DNA of 64,000 nt from Yamagishiella unicocca (taxonomy: Eukaryota > Chlorophyta > Chlorophyceae > Chlamydomonadales > Volvocaceae), in the NCBI GenBank assembly GCA_003116995.1, contig BDSL01000206.1, forward strand, positions 1-64,000, read 5' to 3'. The notes under the pieces were generated by a model. The model saw only the letters and a list, made by a program, of their open reading frames with translations. It did no database searches and had not been told where the DNA came from. Both the position numbers and the translations under genes were made by a program. This document shows, one piece after another, positions 1 through 11,568 of this stretch (its first letter is position 1; each line of letters starts with the position of its first letter).

Positions 1-511
1 GCACCACTATGGTGGTATGCAGGAGGCTACAGCAACAGGTTGCCGTGCTGGTGCCGATGGACGGTAGGATGGCGCGAAAGGCAACCGCATACCAGCAAAA
101 TGAGTTGCTGCGCAAGGACCTGGGTCTCAGCACGTAGTCGATGTCAATCAACGCCAGCGATGAGGTCCTGCTGGTCCCAAAGGTAATCAAGGCCCCACTC
201 GTGGTTGCTATTCGGTAAAACGGTGCTTCCACGAGCGGAATACTGTAGGGTGAGGGAGGGGACAAAGCTTAGCATGGGATGACCGGCTAAGGAAAAGGGG
301 GCCTAGGAGGCACTCGACGGCATGGGTAGGTCGTATGGGTGGAGGGAGGGCTCCCATCGCTGCGCTGCGCTTTACGCCATCATGATTCCACACGGGGTCG
401 CCCGTTGTATGTGCTCTGGGCGTGTGTTCCAAGCTTGCAAAACTCGTTGACGGTGGCCACCGCCCACTAACTCCGCGCTGCAAAGGACGTGCTGTCTCCC
501 CCTTTCCCCAG
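1..511. other. No gene seen
   Basis: Mixed-composition sequence with no supported exon. Open minus-strand frames here lack splice or codon support. Confidence 0.4.
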
Positions 512-1275
512 GCGTCTCGCACGTAAGCCGAAGCTGGGACTTCAGCAAGCTGCGCGCGAGTTGCCTGTTTGTCGAGGTGCGCGACAAGCCCGCAGGGCAG
601 GCTATGTGGTGTGCACGGCGCTTGGCGGGGTTGCGGGGCGGGAGCGCTGGGTTGGGCTGGTCCCACCCCGGCAGGACGGCTTCGGGGTATGAGTTGGCAC
701 GAGGGGAGGAGGTAGGGTTGGCTCCAGGGAGCGGGTGCTGGCCCCGCATTCGCAGTCGGTTGCGAAGTAAACAGCCCGGACATCGTTGCGGCTGGACTGA
801 CGGGTCGCGGGGCCCTCGGGGAAATCCGCTAGCCGAACGCGCTGCATCGCTGCACGATGCAAGCGCGCTGCGTCTCTCCGTGACCTGCACCCTTTGCTCC
901 CCGGATCCCACTCATCCCCTACCCCTGCACTCCCGAGCTGCTCCAACTGCCGTACGTGTCCCCGCTCGTCCGCAGATCGCTCGCCGCCGTAAGGCCCACC
1001 AAGAGAAGCACCCCGACGCAAAGGTACGACCCGTGCCTCTGCTCCACACTGTCGTACACGTCACGACATACTTCGGTACTAAGCCGTCCGCCGTACCATG
1101 TTGCCCGCGAAGCGCCTCCCCTCTCGTTCCCGGTGTCTGTTCTTACTGTATTATGGGCCCGGGCGGAGGGCCGCCGCCGCCGGTAGCCGCTTGCTGTCGC
1201 CTGACGGGCTTTAAAAAACAAGAAAAAAGCCACCTGGCGAAGGCTTTTCCCAGCCGTCCAGACCACCCTTCGTGA
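512..1275 (+). CDS. Hypothetical exon-like region
   Basis: Not recognised. After a CAG at 509-511 a plus-strand frame stays open to TGA at 1275. Two pieces look coding: SWDFSKLRASCLFVEVRDK near 530-585, and a 16-codon segment IARRRKAHQEKHPDAK at 976-1023 bounded by a CAG acceptor and a GTACGA donor. The sequence between them is less convincing and may be intronic. Competing minus-strand frames are also open, so treat this as a hint of a degraded or small gene. Confidence 0.25.
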
Positions 1276-2550
1276 CCGCCTTCTCCTCCGAAGCCTTTTG
1301 GGTTCTGCTGCCGGCCGCTCTACTTGAGCTGCCCTTTTATGCCCCGGTGCCCACTCCTGCCACCGCTGAAGGTACGACAAGGAGCAGGGCCAGGGGGCGC
1401 TGCGTGAGGCGGTGCCGGCCACTTGTACACGGGCCTGCCCGGGCCAGGATCGCCCTCCCTGGAGCCGGCCTCAAACCTGCATTAGGACCCGGCTCCAGGG
1501 CCAGGCCTCTGCCGGCGAAGTCGCCGGCAGCGGTGGCGGCGTCAGCACGGACGGAGCAGGCTTAGCGGGGCCCAGAAGGAGTAGAAGGCGGGGGCGGGCC
1601 GCTCAGGAACGGGACGGTTGCTGCGCTGGATGAGCTGCAGCAGCACCACCACCAATGCAGCAGTGCTGAGGAGGCCGACGCCGCGCTCGCTGGGCCTGCC
1701 AGGGAAGGCAGGAGCGTGAGGAGCTGGAGGGGGACGAGCGCAGCGGCGAGGCTGGCGCAGACGGTGGTGATGACATCAGCGCAAACATGGCAGCGAGAGG
1801 GGCCGGCAGGAGGACAGCAAGCGGGGCGCGCGCCCCTTGTCGTTCCTCCCGTATTGACCTCCAGGATTGTGCCGTCCACCGTTGGGTGGTGGTGGGGTTT
1901 GGGGCTCTCCTTCGGAGCTTTGCACCGTTAGGGCTTCCCCGGAAGGTTTGGGCCGCTGTGCAGCCTCGGCACCCCTTCTCGTGGGTTGTTAATGATCGCC
2001 TCGTGCGTGAGGGCGCGGGCGACATGAGTGTGGGGTCGTAATCGGCACCTGCTGTGTGGTGAAAGCTTTTCCCCTTCTTCTCGTCCCCTGGTGGACGTGT
2101 CCTGCTCGGGGCTTGTGGTTTCTGGGATTAGGGGTGGGCAGTTGTTCTGGTTGCATCGTGGCGGCGCTCCGGTTGCGGGTCTGCTAGGTGTGTTAGTGGT
2201 CGATTGCTGATAGGGGAGTCATAGAACGCAATTTCCCCTGGGGTGCTGGCTGCTGCTGTTTTTGACTCTAGACTGTTGACTGGTGTCTTAATGGTTTGCC
2301 ATTCATGCGGTGCGGCTGGATTCCTGTCTCTTTCGTCTCCCTCATTGTGCGGCGATGTGCCCGGTGGTTCTGGTTTTGGTGTGAAGCCGGTAGGAGTTGC
2401 CTAACTTTCATCAGTGTACATGGCGCTTGCAGCCTTGCACCATACCTGGTCCAGGCAGACGAGGAAGGTAACATAAATATTATCCAAGGGTCTTGACTCC
2501 GATAGGTTGGGTCATGTGGTCGCTCCGACCCCCAATTTAAAGCCGAGGGA
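1276..2550. other. No confident gene; possible exon piece at 1600-1930
   Basis: A plus-strand frame reading AALDELQQHHHQCSSAEEA (from about 1622) is open to TAG near 1931, but no flanking exons fit. The rest has no recognisable feature. Confidence 0.3.
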
Positions 2551-2553
2551 TGG

Positions 2554-2600
2554 CTGCAGTAACTGTTACAGTGGGCCCCAGACCAGAAGGTAGAGCCATC
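2554..2600 (+). repeat. Copy of a dispersed GTTACAGTGGGCYCCAGACC motif
   Basis: The same core followed by ARAAGGTA appears at 63970-64000. Cores without that tail lie at about 14930-14956 and 16142-16170 (opposite strand), and a diverged copy at 15440-15462. It is probably a conserved end of a repeat family. Confidence 0.5.
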
Positions 2601-3389
2601 GGGCGCATCGCCTGACAAACTGAAAGAGACGCACGAAGAAGATAGCAGCGGCACCTACCACCCAGATATGATGCACCGCCACCGCCACATAGAGACACCA
2701 CCACCCCCCGCACATGGGAGTTGGGAACCTCCTCATCCGTGAGCCGCCACCACCCCTCCTTGTAGAAGTTGCACAAGTCCTAACGCATCCCCTGCCACAG
2801 CCGCCGGAACGCGCCTTGCAGTGCAGGCATTACCAAGTGTAGGTCGGAGGCCACCCCTGCCCGTCCTCGCAGCGTCTCTCGAACAAACAGGTCATGCGCG
2901 GCCGCGTGAACCGCCACCCTTTCAGACAGTTGCACAAGCGCAGCCACTCGCACTGACATACTCCAAACCGGAACAGGCGGCCAACCCTCAAGCCGCCACC
3001 CGATGGCTGGCTTCGCTCAAATTGTGATCCTTTTTCGTCTTACTTTCGATACTTGCCTGCTCATTGCTTGGCTGGCTAGCTGAGAGGCTGGTTGACTGGC
3101 TGGCGTGCTGATTGACTGCCGTGGTGTCGTACACGCCTCAGCCGCGCTGCCGCTGCGCCGCCGCACGATAATCCACGTGCACCTACGTCCTACGGAAGGC
3201 AGGTGGCAGCGGCGGCAAGGGGGTGAAAACACAACTTGGCACCCGTAGTACGCCAAGGAAACGAAATGCTGTGAGGGGACCGCCCAGTTGGCGTGCCTAA
3301 ACCAAAACCTCGCAGCGGCGGCGATCCCATTGTCGTACAGCAGTCCAAGCAGCGCCTCAGCCGCGCTGCCGCTGCGCCGCCGCAGGTGG
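2601..3389. other. No gene; 32-bp direct repeat
   Basis: A CGCCTCAGCCGCGCTGCC-containing 32-bp sequence occurs at 3134-3165 and again at 3353-3384. Nothing else recognisable. Confidence 0.4.
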
Positions 3390-4310
3390 ACGCATACGAT
3401 CGCGCCCTCCCCGCCCTACCACGATCGCGCCCTCCCTCGAGCCCTACCACGAGCGAGGGCCCCCGCTCGCTGCTGGTGCCAAGTGTTGCGCCAGCACCCT
3501 ACCCGTTGCAGCTAGGTAGCCCTCACGGCGGTTGAAGATGACGTGGGCCTGGTCTGCTACGGGGTCCGGGGACATATGGGGAAGGTCGGCACTAGCATCA
3601 CAATCGTCTTGCAAGTCGTCGCAACCGCTGCTAGCTGATGACGCCAGGTCTGTCCCGTGGTGCCACGCCCCACGGCCCAATGCCATCGTCCTACCGCAAC
3701 GATGCTTGACGTGTGCATGTAAACGTTGAGCCCGACAGGGTGATCTAAGGTGCACGTTTGGGTATGTATTATGTGCCGTACGCTCCGCACCAAGTCGTTC
3801 CAGGCGTTGCAGAAGCGGGATGCACCTTCGTCCCCGGACCGCCCGGTTGTCCCGGGATTGCCCGGCGTCCTCACGAATCTCCATCCCCACCGATCAATGT
3901 TCCAGAGTAAATGGCGTTGATAAACACCGTCATCCCGTTGTGTAGTCTGGGACCCTCCCACCTGATTTCCACCTGGCGCTTGCCCAGTCGAACCTTGCAA
4001 CTCACGACGATCCTGGTCCCAACCCATTTGTATCGAAGACGATGCTGCCCTTAGGTCTGCCAGCTGCACGGTGGCGCCACGTAAGGACCGACTCACACGA
4101 CAGCTGAAGGGTGTCCCACGTGATGCTTCATTCGGACCACATAGCCCACACTCAACTGCGCCTCAAAGCTGGCGAAAGCGTTTGATAGGGTACGCCACGC
4201 GCTAGCATACCATGCCCATCCTCCGCCTCACCTCATAGCTCCAGTAGCTGTGAGTCCACAATCCAGTCGCCGCTTTCACCGACCCCAGCGTCCCTGCAAC
4301 CTGCTTGCAC
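3390..4310. mobile_element. Internally deleted, non-autonomous hAT derivative
   Basis: The left 310 bp match 25016-25340 and the right 590 bp match 27040-27590, in the same order and orientation, but the roughly 1.7-kb interior including the transposase ORF is missing. It has no coding capacity of its own. This is the classic structure of a Ds-like derivative of an autonomous element. Confidence 0.65.
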
Positions 4311-4964
4311 AGGGAATGTGCAAGGCCCATGCATGGCAGCAGTGGGACTGGTTCGCACACACGTCCTCCTAACGTTCAGTGGCCCCCGATTTCTTCCGAC
4401 CAGGACCATAGCTCAGCGCAGCTACCCAAAGCGAGCAACTACCCCCTGGTCCACCGCTGCTGCATGATACCCCGTCACGGCTGCTACGTGCCAAGCTCCG
4501 TCGCACCGCTACTCATCTGCTTGCTTCGCTTCCCCAAGCTCTCTGTGGGGCATGTGATCAGTGTACACACAGGTTCGACCCACTTCCAACCCAGCGTGAC
4601 GGCCTGGCGAAGCAAGGCATGTCGGCACCATTGTGTGCAAGCTTTTAATCCATTGGCAGAACATAGTTCATTCGTTAGGAGCACATGGCTGGACGCTGCC
4701 TGTGCCTGGGGAACTAGACTTGATCCTGCCCAATCGCTTGTTGTGAAGAGCACTGAAAACGCCTGCTGAAGAAAACGAATGCGACAACCGATATAATATA
4801 TCAGCGGTACTAGGTGATGCGTCCACAGCACCTTCAAGCTCGCAAGCTTGACGTTGACTGCGCCTAGTATGCGCTTAGTGTCCAAAAGGAAGATAAAAAT
4901 AAATAGATGACCACTCCATTCACATGCACATCATATGCCTCATAGAGCTCAACGTCCAGGATAA
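4311..4964. other. No gene seen
   Basis: Lower-GC sequence between the hAT derivative and the LINE. Open frames on both strands lack support. Confidence 0.4.
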
Positions 4965-4974
4965 GTCTAGCTGG

Positions 4975-6519
4975 TTACGATTTACGATTTACGATTTATT
5001 ACATGTCGTACTGGCTCGCGCCAGTAGCATGCGTCCCCCCATAACGGACGTCCGTCAAAGGGCGCACTTCTAGAACTAATACTAGAAAATCGGGATTATT
5101 CCCTTAATGACTCTGTCCGCGCCCTCTGTATCTGAGCCAAAAGGTTGCCTAGTTTCACCTGATCCCACGTAGTCATCACCACTTGCATATCCTGTCCAGT
5201 AGGAAAATCTACAGCTCGTCTGAGGGGCTCATACACGGGACACTCCATAAGAACATGAAACTCGTCTTCTACCATATCCCCGCGGCACACTCGGCACGTT
5301 CTCTCAACGCGTGGCTTACGCGGCCGACGTGCAAAACGACTTACGTCGAGATCCCAACAGCCGAGACGAAAACGCATCAGCGCCGTGTGATGCTTCCGAG
5401 GCATACACGCGCGAAGGTGATCAAGCTTCTTTGTATGCGCGTCGGGGGCATATGCAACGCCCATCCAATTCGAGTAGCGACACACTGTTACGCCCGGCTT
5501 CCCGCGATCACTGTCTCCTGCTGCAAATTCGGGAAAAACCCGCGGATCCATATCAATATCACTCGAGTTCCAGTCGAGCAGCAAACGCCGCCTGAACTCC
5601 TCTAGTACCTTGTCAAACGGGATTTCCAAAGCGGCCTTGGCTTTGTCCACATTACTCGACGTTGCGCTCACATGTTGGCGATAGTCGTACCCAAGTGCTC
5701 CAAGAATCCGCAGCACCTTACCAGCCCAGAAATATTCATGCTCGCTTGACGAGCGATCCGATTCCAACCATGCAAAAATATCCTCCTCTAAGACTGCCCG
5801 TGCGAGCGTCGAGGGCTGCTTACTCAGGCGCTTCCAAAAACCAAACACTTGCTGTGCCCGAAAGTGATGCAAAGGCAGTTGAGAGGACTCTGCGAAGAGT
5901 TGCCTGTTCGGAGGCAAACTAGCGCCAACTACCCTGCGCAAAAAGATCTTCTGTACCTCGACCATTGGATCCGCCAGAGCTCTTGCAAATACACCTGCCG
6001 CACGACCTGTGCTTCGAACCCATTTTTCCCATCTGCCAAGCAGCGCCGCATTCTCCCCCGTCGCTCCTGACCCTCCCCGCTGGTTCCATCTTTGCCACTC
6101 CCTAACCCGCTGTCTACCCTTAGTTCCTAAAACTTCCCAAATAGCGTCTGGTCCCCATACCTCCGCTCCGTACGATAATAAAGGCCTTATTTGGGCGTCA
6201 AAACAGCGTAGCATAAGATCGGGTGCCCATACGCGATTTAATTCTAACTTACGCATTAAAGCAAAAACTCCCCTGCGACCCACATCGCATAGCTCCATTC
6301 GGCACGAGTCGAACGAAAAACCTGATCCATATCGCAGTCCAAGATATTTCGAGCGCTCTTTGACTGGTACCGTCTGGCCCGCATAACGCAACCCTGCTGC
6401 ATCACTCAAAAGTGCGTCGTAGGACGTTTGCCTACCGGCGAATACCATCAACTCGCATTTACCCACATTCAAATTCATTCCAAATGCATCACAGAATTCC
6501 GCTAACCTATCTAGCTGGC
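4975..6519 (-). mobile_element. 5'-truncated LINE (L1-like non-LTR retrotransposon)
   Basis: Read on the minus strand, the element begins inside the reverse-transcriptase ORF at about 6519 and ends at 4975 in three copies of an AATCGTA-like short repeat instead of a poly(A) tail, a tail form known in some algal LINEs. The 10-mer GTCTAGCTGG flanks both ends, at 4965-4974 and 6520-6529, and is a good target-site duplication candidate. The 5' truncation fits abortive target-primed reverse transcription. Confidence 0.8.
5096..6519 (-). pseudogene. LINE reverse transcriptase, C-terminal part only
   Basis: An open frame runs to a TAA at 5096. The visible protein begins after the catalytic palm: the Tyr-x-Asp-Asp active-site segment is absent, so it cannot be an active reverse transcriptase. 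What remains is the thumb region (FGMNLNVGKCELMVF, then a KYLGLRYG strand), the connection region typical of L1-like enzymes (RPLLSYGAEVWGPD), and a C-terminal zinc-knuckle-like motif CRVCRGDMVEDEFHVLMEC (C-x2-C-x9-H-x4-C). The frame stays open upstream to an ATG at 6565, but those extra 15 or so codons lie beyond the flanking duplication and are probably host sequence. No frameshift is seen within the remaining part, so the insertion may be fairly young. Confidence 0.82.
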
Positions 6520-6637
6520 GTCTAGCTGGCGTACCCAATGCCGTACCAAGAACTCGTGCCGTCATGAATCCGGATGAGCACCGATAGCAGGTTTAGGGTC
6601 TGAGGTACCAGGGCCGCTCTGTACCCAACACCGACGT

Positions 6638-7156
6638 ATGATTTCCCTCTCTGCGAGGCGTGCAGCCCGTGCTCATACGCTTCACCATGGGTGCTCCCCT
6701 GATGTCACCGTCACTGTCACTATATGGTGCGGAACCCGCCAGCCCTGGGGCCGGAACATGCTGCGGAGGACGAGGCCCAACGGGACCTGCTCACCGCCCG
6801 ATGACGTCAGCGCCTCCCGCGCGGTGCCGTGCATCAGGTGGCTCCAGCCGTGCGCCGCGACGCCGGCTGCCAGCGCCACCCGGGCGCTGATGGAGCGGGT
6901 GGCCTCCCAGCCGGGAGTGCGTCAGGCCTGGAGCGAGGGTGAAGAGGGAATCCGTGTGCAGGCGGCGGAAAAGGCCATCGAAAAGGGGAAGACGGACAAG
7001 GCAAAGGGTGGCCCCAAGCCCAAAAAGGCGCCCCCTTTCGAGGCCATGACGAACTTCCCATTCGCTTCTTATGGAGTTGCGAATTGGAAGTTGGCGGTCA
7101 AGAAAGGTCGGAAGAAGAAGGTCGGAAAGGTCGGTGCAGTGAAAAAGAAGGACTAG
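6638..7156 (+). CDS. Hypothetical Lys-rich C-terminal ORF
   Basis: Not recognised. The convincing part is the last 90 or so codons (from about 6890), with a charged helical stretch (ALMERVASQPGVRQAWSEG), a basic linker, the segment PPFEAMTNFPFASYGVANWK and a Lys-rich tail ending GAVKKKD before TAG at 7154. The first half looks like intron or random sequence, so a true exon may start near a CAG at about 6872. It lies 100 bp beyond the truncated LINE, which may have separated it from upstream exons. Confidence 0.4.
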   Translation: MISLSARRAARAHTLHHGCSPDVTVTVTIWCGTRQPWGRNMLRRTRPNGTCSPPDDVSASRAVPCIRWLQPCAATPAASATRALMERVASQPGVRQAWSEGEEGIRVQAAEKAIEKGKTDKAKGGPKPKKAPPFEAMTNFPFASYGVANWKLAVKKGRKKKVGKVGAVKKKD

Positions 7157-7159
7157 TGG

Positions 7160-7420
7160 GCTATAGTGTGGAGTGCAAATCAGAGAACTGGGAGGGGGTG
7201 GTAGTGAGAAGACCCGGTGACACGAGGGGGAGGGGGTGGTTACAGAAAACGGGCGGGGAGGGCGTGTGTGTGGGGGGGGGGGGCGGGGGGTACAAGTAAA
7301 GAACCGGTGTGTGTGTGGGGGGGGGCGGTTACAGAAAAGAAGCGGGGAGGGGGTGGGGGTGGGGGCGGCTGCTGACGGTTAATTTCGGGTTGAGCCGCGA
7401 CAACTGTCCGTCCTGCCCTG
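7160..7420 (+). repeat. G-rich low-complexity tract
   Basis: Repeated GGGGGTGGTTACAGAAAA-like units and runs of seven to nine G, with G-quadruplex potential. Confidence 0.6.
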
Positions 7421-7615
7421 TCGGTGTGTGGGTTTCCTCGCTGCCACCCTGGCCCTCCTCCGCCTCTCACCCTGCCCACCCGCTCCTTCCCTGGCCCTCC
7501 CACCCCTCCGTGGCCCTCTCTCCCTACCCCCCCGCCCCCGGCCCCTCCGGCCCCTCAAACCCCCCCGGCCCCGCCACGGGTTTCCCTCGAACCCCCCCGG
7601 CCCCTGCCTCACCCT

Positions 7616-7800
7616 GGCGCAGGCTGTCCTCCCCAATCATGCCGGGTAGCGCCTCCGCCACCGCCACCAGCATCTCCTCCATCTTGAGCGTAGGGTTGCT
7701 CATCGGGGGAGGTGAAGGGGCGCTGCTGCGGGTCACCTCCTTGCCATCCACCACCCACCCACCACCACCTCCAGAAGCTGACCGTCGTCCGACTCCTCCC
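7616..7800 (-). other. Exon-like segment on the minus strand
   Basis: The minus frame includes VDGKEVTRSSAPSPPPMSN and ALPGMIGEDSLRQ and ends at a CAG|GTGAGG donor at 7616. The next minus sequence contains the intron-associated motif at 7575-7597. A plus-strand exon-like piece (7806-7903, AKRVEAAVAAAEAMDTPSV, CAG acceptor, GTAACC donor) abuts it, so the region may be rearranged. Confidence 0.3.
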
Positions 7801-7974
7801 TGCAGGCGAAGCGGGTCGAGGCGGCGGTGGCGGCAGCGGAGGCGATGGACACTCCTAGCGTGCATCCTGCCATCGGCCGGACTGCTCATTACTCAGTCCG
7901 AAGGTAACCAGCAGCAACGCGGACTACCTTCTCTGTATCCGTCCTGGTCGCCTAGGGCCAACGTGCCCATCACG

Positions 7975-8210
7975 CTTGCACATGTTCACGCAGCGGCAGC
8001 GCCCCGAAGTGCACTTCGCACCAAACTAGCAGAAGTGGGACTGCCCGTTCGTCCCGGGACTGATCGGCGCCCTCACGGATCTCATCCCCCGAACAATGTG
8101 TGAAAAGATAATGGCGTTGATAAACACCGTCATCCTGTTTGAAGTCTGGTTCCCCTCCCACCTTACGTCCACCTGGCTCGTGCCCAGTCCAGCCCATGCA
8201 ACTCACGACC
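7975..8210. repeat. Partial copy of the hAT right-end repeat
   Basis: It shares the phrase AATGGCGTTGATAAACACCG and its flanks with 3905-3935, 27190-27220 and, diverged, 27675-27705. A short reverse-oriented match lies at 13830-13865. It is probably a relic of the same transposon family, and it marks the left side of the segmental duplication. Confidence 0.55.
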
Positions 8211-8659
8211 CCCAACCCAAGCAACACCCAGCAGCCAACTACTGCGCCCGCAACCAACACCACAACTTGCAACCGCTGCCGTACGCAACACCCCAGCTGC
8301 AGTCCTCCAGAATCCATGCAGCGCCATCGGCGCCCATTTAAGAACCTCCCAACAGCCGAACTACCGAGTACCAACGCGCACGGCGTTCCCACAACCCTTA
8401 CCACCTGCCCTCTTTCCGCAGCGCCACCAGCGCTAGAAGCCAAGCAAGTCCCGCATACAGCAGGCGCCTCTGCTGGCAAGCTTATGCAAGCAATGTCCAA
8501 AGCCACAGAGCGCGTGGAAGGTCCAGTGTCCTGCACTGCGCTTGCGACCTTCCATCCCCCCCCCCGGTCCACCATGGCGGCTGCCAGCCTGGTGAGGCGG
8601 CCAAGGTGACACGGCGACTAGCCTGCTGACGAAGACGCGGCCAGGGCGAATACGCGACC
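8211..8659. other. No gene; insertion relative to duplication copy 2
   Basis: Present only in copy 1, between the hAT-end repeat and the duplicated block. No coding signal. Confidence 0.4.
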
Positions 8660-11568
8660 CTCCCAACTGATGTTTTGAGAATGCGATGCTGCACAGGAGT
8701 TTCGACCTGCCGTGCAATCCCCTCGCTCGGTTCGTCCTCGCCCCTCCCAGCACCCCCAACTCCCAGGTTTCCTTGCTGCCCCGCAGTCCCCACCTGCGGC
8801 TTCTTGTTTTCCAAGGCAAGGCGGCGCCAGCCCGGCTCCAAGGCCCACGCGCTGGGTGTACAAGCCCAAAGCCCAGTAATTAGCGACGCATGTACATATC
8901 GCATATTTTGCCACAACTCCTCTCCCCAAGCAAGATAGCCTGCATGTCGTGAAGATGGTATCCTTATTGGCCGGACTTTGCCAAGGCGCAGATCCCAGGC
9001 ACATGAACGTCATCATCCGCACAGCCAATGAACAAGGTGAACCAGAGGCCGAAAACTACCCGTCATAACGCTTCAGGGTTTGAGGGCCCTCACGCTGTGC
9101 CTGCATAGTTCTAATTCAAAGCAAAAACTTCGAACGTGTGTGTATGGCCATACACTTAAGTGCGCAGTTTGGCCATGAGTATGTCGCAGGGCTTTTATAG
9201 ATAGCTCCAGAACCTCGTTTAAAACACAGGGATTGCACACCCTCTCACAGGGACAGTCTCTCTCTATACAGATGTAATGTAAACCATAATGTAGGCAACT
9301 GTGCGTCTTGCTGTTCTTTGGCAGCCTCCAAATGCATCTTGGATAAGCGCTCCACGGTGGCCGAAGCAGCTGCCTGCTCCTATCTTTATAACAACTAACG
9401 GACGTTGGCTGCATCCAATGCCCGCCTTCCTTGCAAACCTGCCCTCGGAACGCAACGACGCCACAACAGAGTTTACGAAAATGAAAGCCGCAGGTGGTGC
9501 AAACGCAGGTGAGTCGTTGTGACCTAAGTTTTTCCCCGTCGTTACCCGTAGCGAAGCAGAGGTAGCGTTCTCCCTAACCGTGTGCATTAACTCGGCATGC
9601 CCATGTGGTGCCTCTTGATTTATGTTAACCGCAATTCATAGAGGCACGTACTCTTGCATATTATCTATGTGCGCGCAAAGCACCAAAGTCTACCCCTGTC
9701 TGCCCTCCGCTTTCTTCTGCAGGCGCAGCGGCTGGTCATGGCCCTGCCGTTGCGGCAGCTGCTGGTGAGCTTGCTTGCTGTTGTCGCGTCTCCCTGGCTT
9801 GTTGGTGGCATGTCACTTGCACTGTGGCTAGCCTGCTGTATGGTTCGGGCCGTCTTTTTCGGCCACGCAGCTGCGGGCTGTGCGGTCGGGTTGCTTGCCG
9901 CATGGTTAGTAGGGGCTGCCTGGGTGCTGTGTTCCGGATGGGTCGTTGCATTGCGCATTCGTGTCGGTAATCCTATACACACTCTCACTCCCCTGACGTC
10001 CAGGTGGTGGTGCGGGCGGCGTGGTGGCCTGTGGCTGAGCGGAGCTGGAGTGGCCCCCCGTATGAGGCAGTTGATTGGTAAGCGTGCAGCGCCTGTATCA
10101 TTCAGCATACAGCTGCAGCATGGTCGACAGCATGCAGCACAAGCACGGTGGCCCTAGCGCCTGTGGGAAGCCAGGAGGCATCATGCTGTCGGGGCTGCTG
10201 ACCCAGAAACACCTAGCACCGGTTGCTTAGTGCTGCCCACTGTCAGGCCGCCGGAGTTTTTGACCCAGGAGCACCTTTCCTGGCGTAGCTGATGCGGCCG
10301 CGGCCCAAGCAAGCGTACATGCCCTAGAGACATGTCCGCATCTTGGCGTCGTCAACGATCCTGGCCCCACCGCTGCTTCATACCGCGACCTAAGCCTCGC
10401 AGGCTGTGGCTGAGCTTCGCCGAGGCGCCCGAGATGGAGGTATCCCTCGCGCCCATGCTGGGCAACCGCAAGCTGTGGGGGGCCCTCGTCATCGGCCGGG
10501 TGTCGGTGTGGATCTGTTCCAAGGTGCGATCACCCGCAGCATCACAACTGCCTCCCGCCGGCACTCATGCACTACCTCGAACACTACTCCAGGGAACCTC
10601 GGGCGTCTCTATGGCACCCATGGCGTTCCGTACTCCTGTCCCTACACCACGACAGCGGGCTTACCACGATCTTGACACCCAACTAGCTGCTAGCGGCTTA
10701 CCCTTTGACGTCGACCACAGCCCTGTTGATCACGGCTCCGTCACCTTGCCACGCCCGAGCACCTCGGCTGGCCATTCAACTTCGGTTACACCACCGCATC
10801 GCCCCACTTCAGCCCTCCCCGCCCCCGTTCTTGACCACCCTGCTCCCCCAACTGCAGGTCGCCGCCGGCCTTGCTCGCCCCATGGTGTACCCCGCCGGCG
10901 TGGACGTGCGCATGGGCAAGCTGCTGCTGCCAATCTACAGCACTAAGAACGCTGTCGGGTTCTTCAACTCGCCATCGACACCTTGACCCGCCCCAGAGTG
11001 GGTGCCACCTCCGCCATCGCGAACAACACCGCTGCAGGAGACGCCGCCGCCGCCGGCATAGCAGCAGCATCCGGTGCCAAACGGTGGCCCGCCTCCGAAA
11101 TCCAGGTGGGCACATTGCATTACGTCATGTGTTCGGCGAGAAAGGGGGGAGCTGCAAGGCAGGGTCCTGGGCGTAGAGCAGCAGCTGGTCCCAGTGGGGC
11201 TCCCTCAGCAGCACCGTGGTGGGCGTCGTGGCCCGGTAGGGAACAGCCAGCCACACGGGTTCTCATCGATTGCCCCCTGCAGTGCTCTACTACGAGCAGC
11301 GTAGTGTTCGCGGTCCCTACCATCATGCTGACACGTCCCCCCACACCCCGCTTCGCCTTACTTGACGTTGCAGGCCGCCCTCCTCCACGGGGCTAGCGGG
11401 CGGCACCCCGCGAAGCCGCCGGGCCGACCTCCCCGGCACCGCTGTCGTCTGCCTCGACCTGCAGCACCCCGCGGGGATGGGTATGGGCGCTGGTGGCTGC
11501 CCCTCTGTGCCGCCCTTTCCGCCGCCGCCGCCGTCTGTCTCCGGGGCCATGGTCCGGCCCCACCACGT
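8660..11568 (+). repeat. Segmental duplication, copy 1
   Basis: It matches 27779-30602 in the same orientation about 19.1 kb downstream, with high identity interrupted by small indels. Copy 1 has a 100-bp piece near 11330-11440 that is absent from copy 2. It carries exons of an unidentified gene (see 9723-10986). Confidence 0.85.
9723..10986 (+). CDS. Unidentified gene fragment, duplication copy 1
   Basis: Not recognised. Four phase-consistent exons can be read: 9723-9764 (AQRLVMALPLRQLL), 10004-10077 (begins VVVRAAWWPVAERSW, ends EAVDW across the junction), 10403-10523 (begins LWLSFAEAPEMEVSL, ends VSVWICSK) and 10858-10986 (begins VAAGLARPMVYPAGVDVRM, ends TGA). Each has a CAG acceptor, and the donors are GTGAGC, GTAAGC and GTGCGA. 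The 42-, 74-, 121- and 129-base lengths join without a frame break. The same exon frames persist in the second copy, which supports real coding ancestry. The 5' part is not found. Exon-like pieces continue to about 11800, so the TGA at 10984 may not be the true end. Confidence 0.5.

Noticed and set aside
4570..4585. tRNA T-loop-like GGTTCGACCC
   Set aside because: No cloverleaf could be formed around it.
10858..10986. Assigning the duplicated gene fragment to a lipid-transfer (SMP/synaptotagmin-like) family
   Set aside because: A vague resemblance of the exon LWLSF...APEM...LG to such domains was too weak to name.
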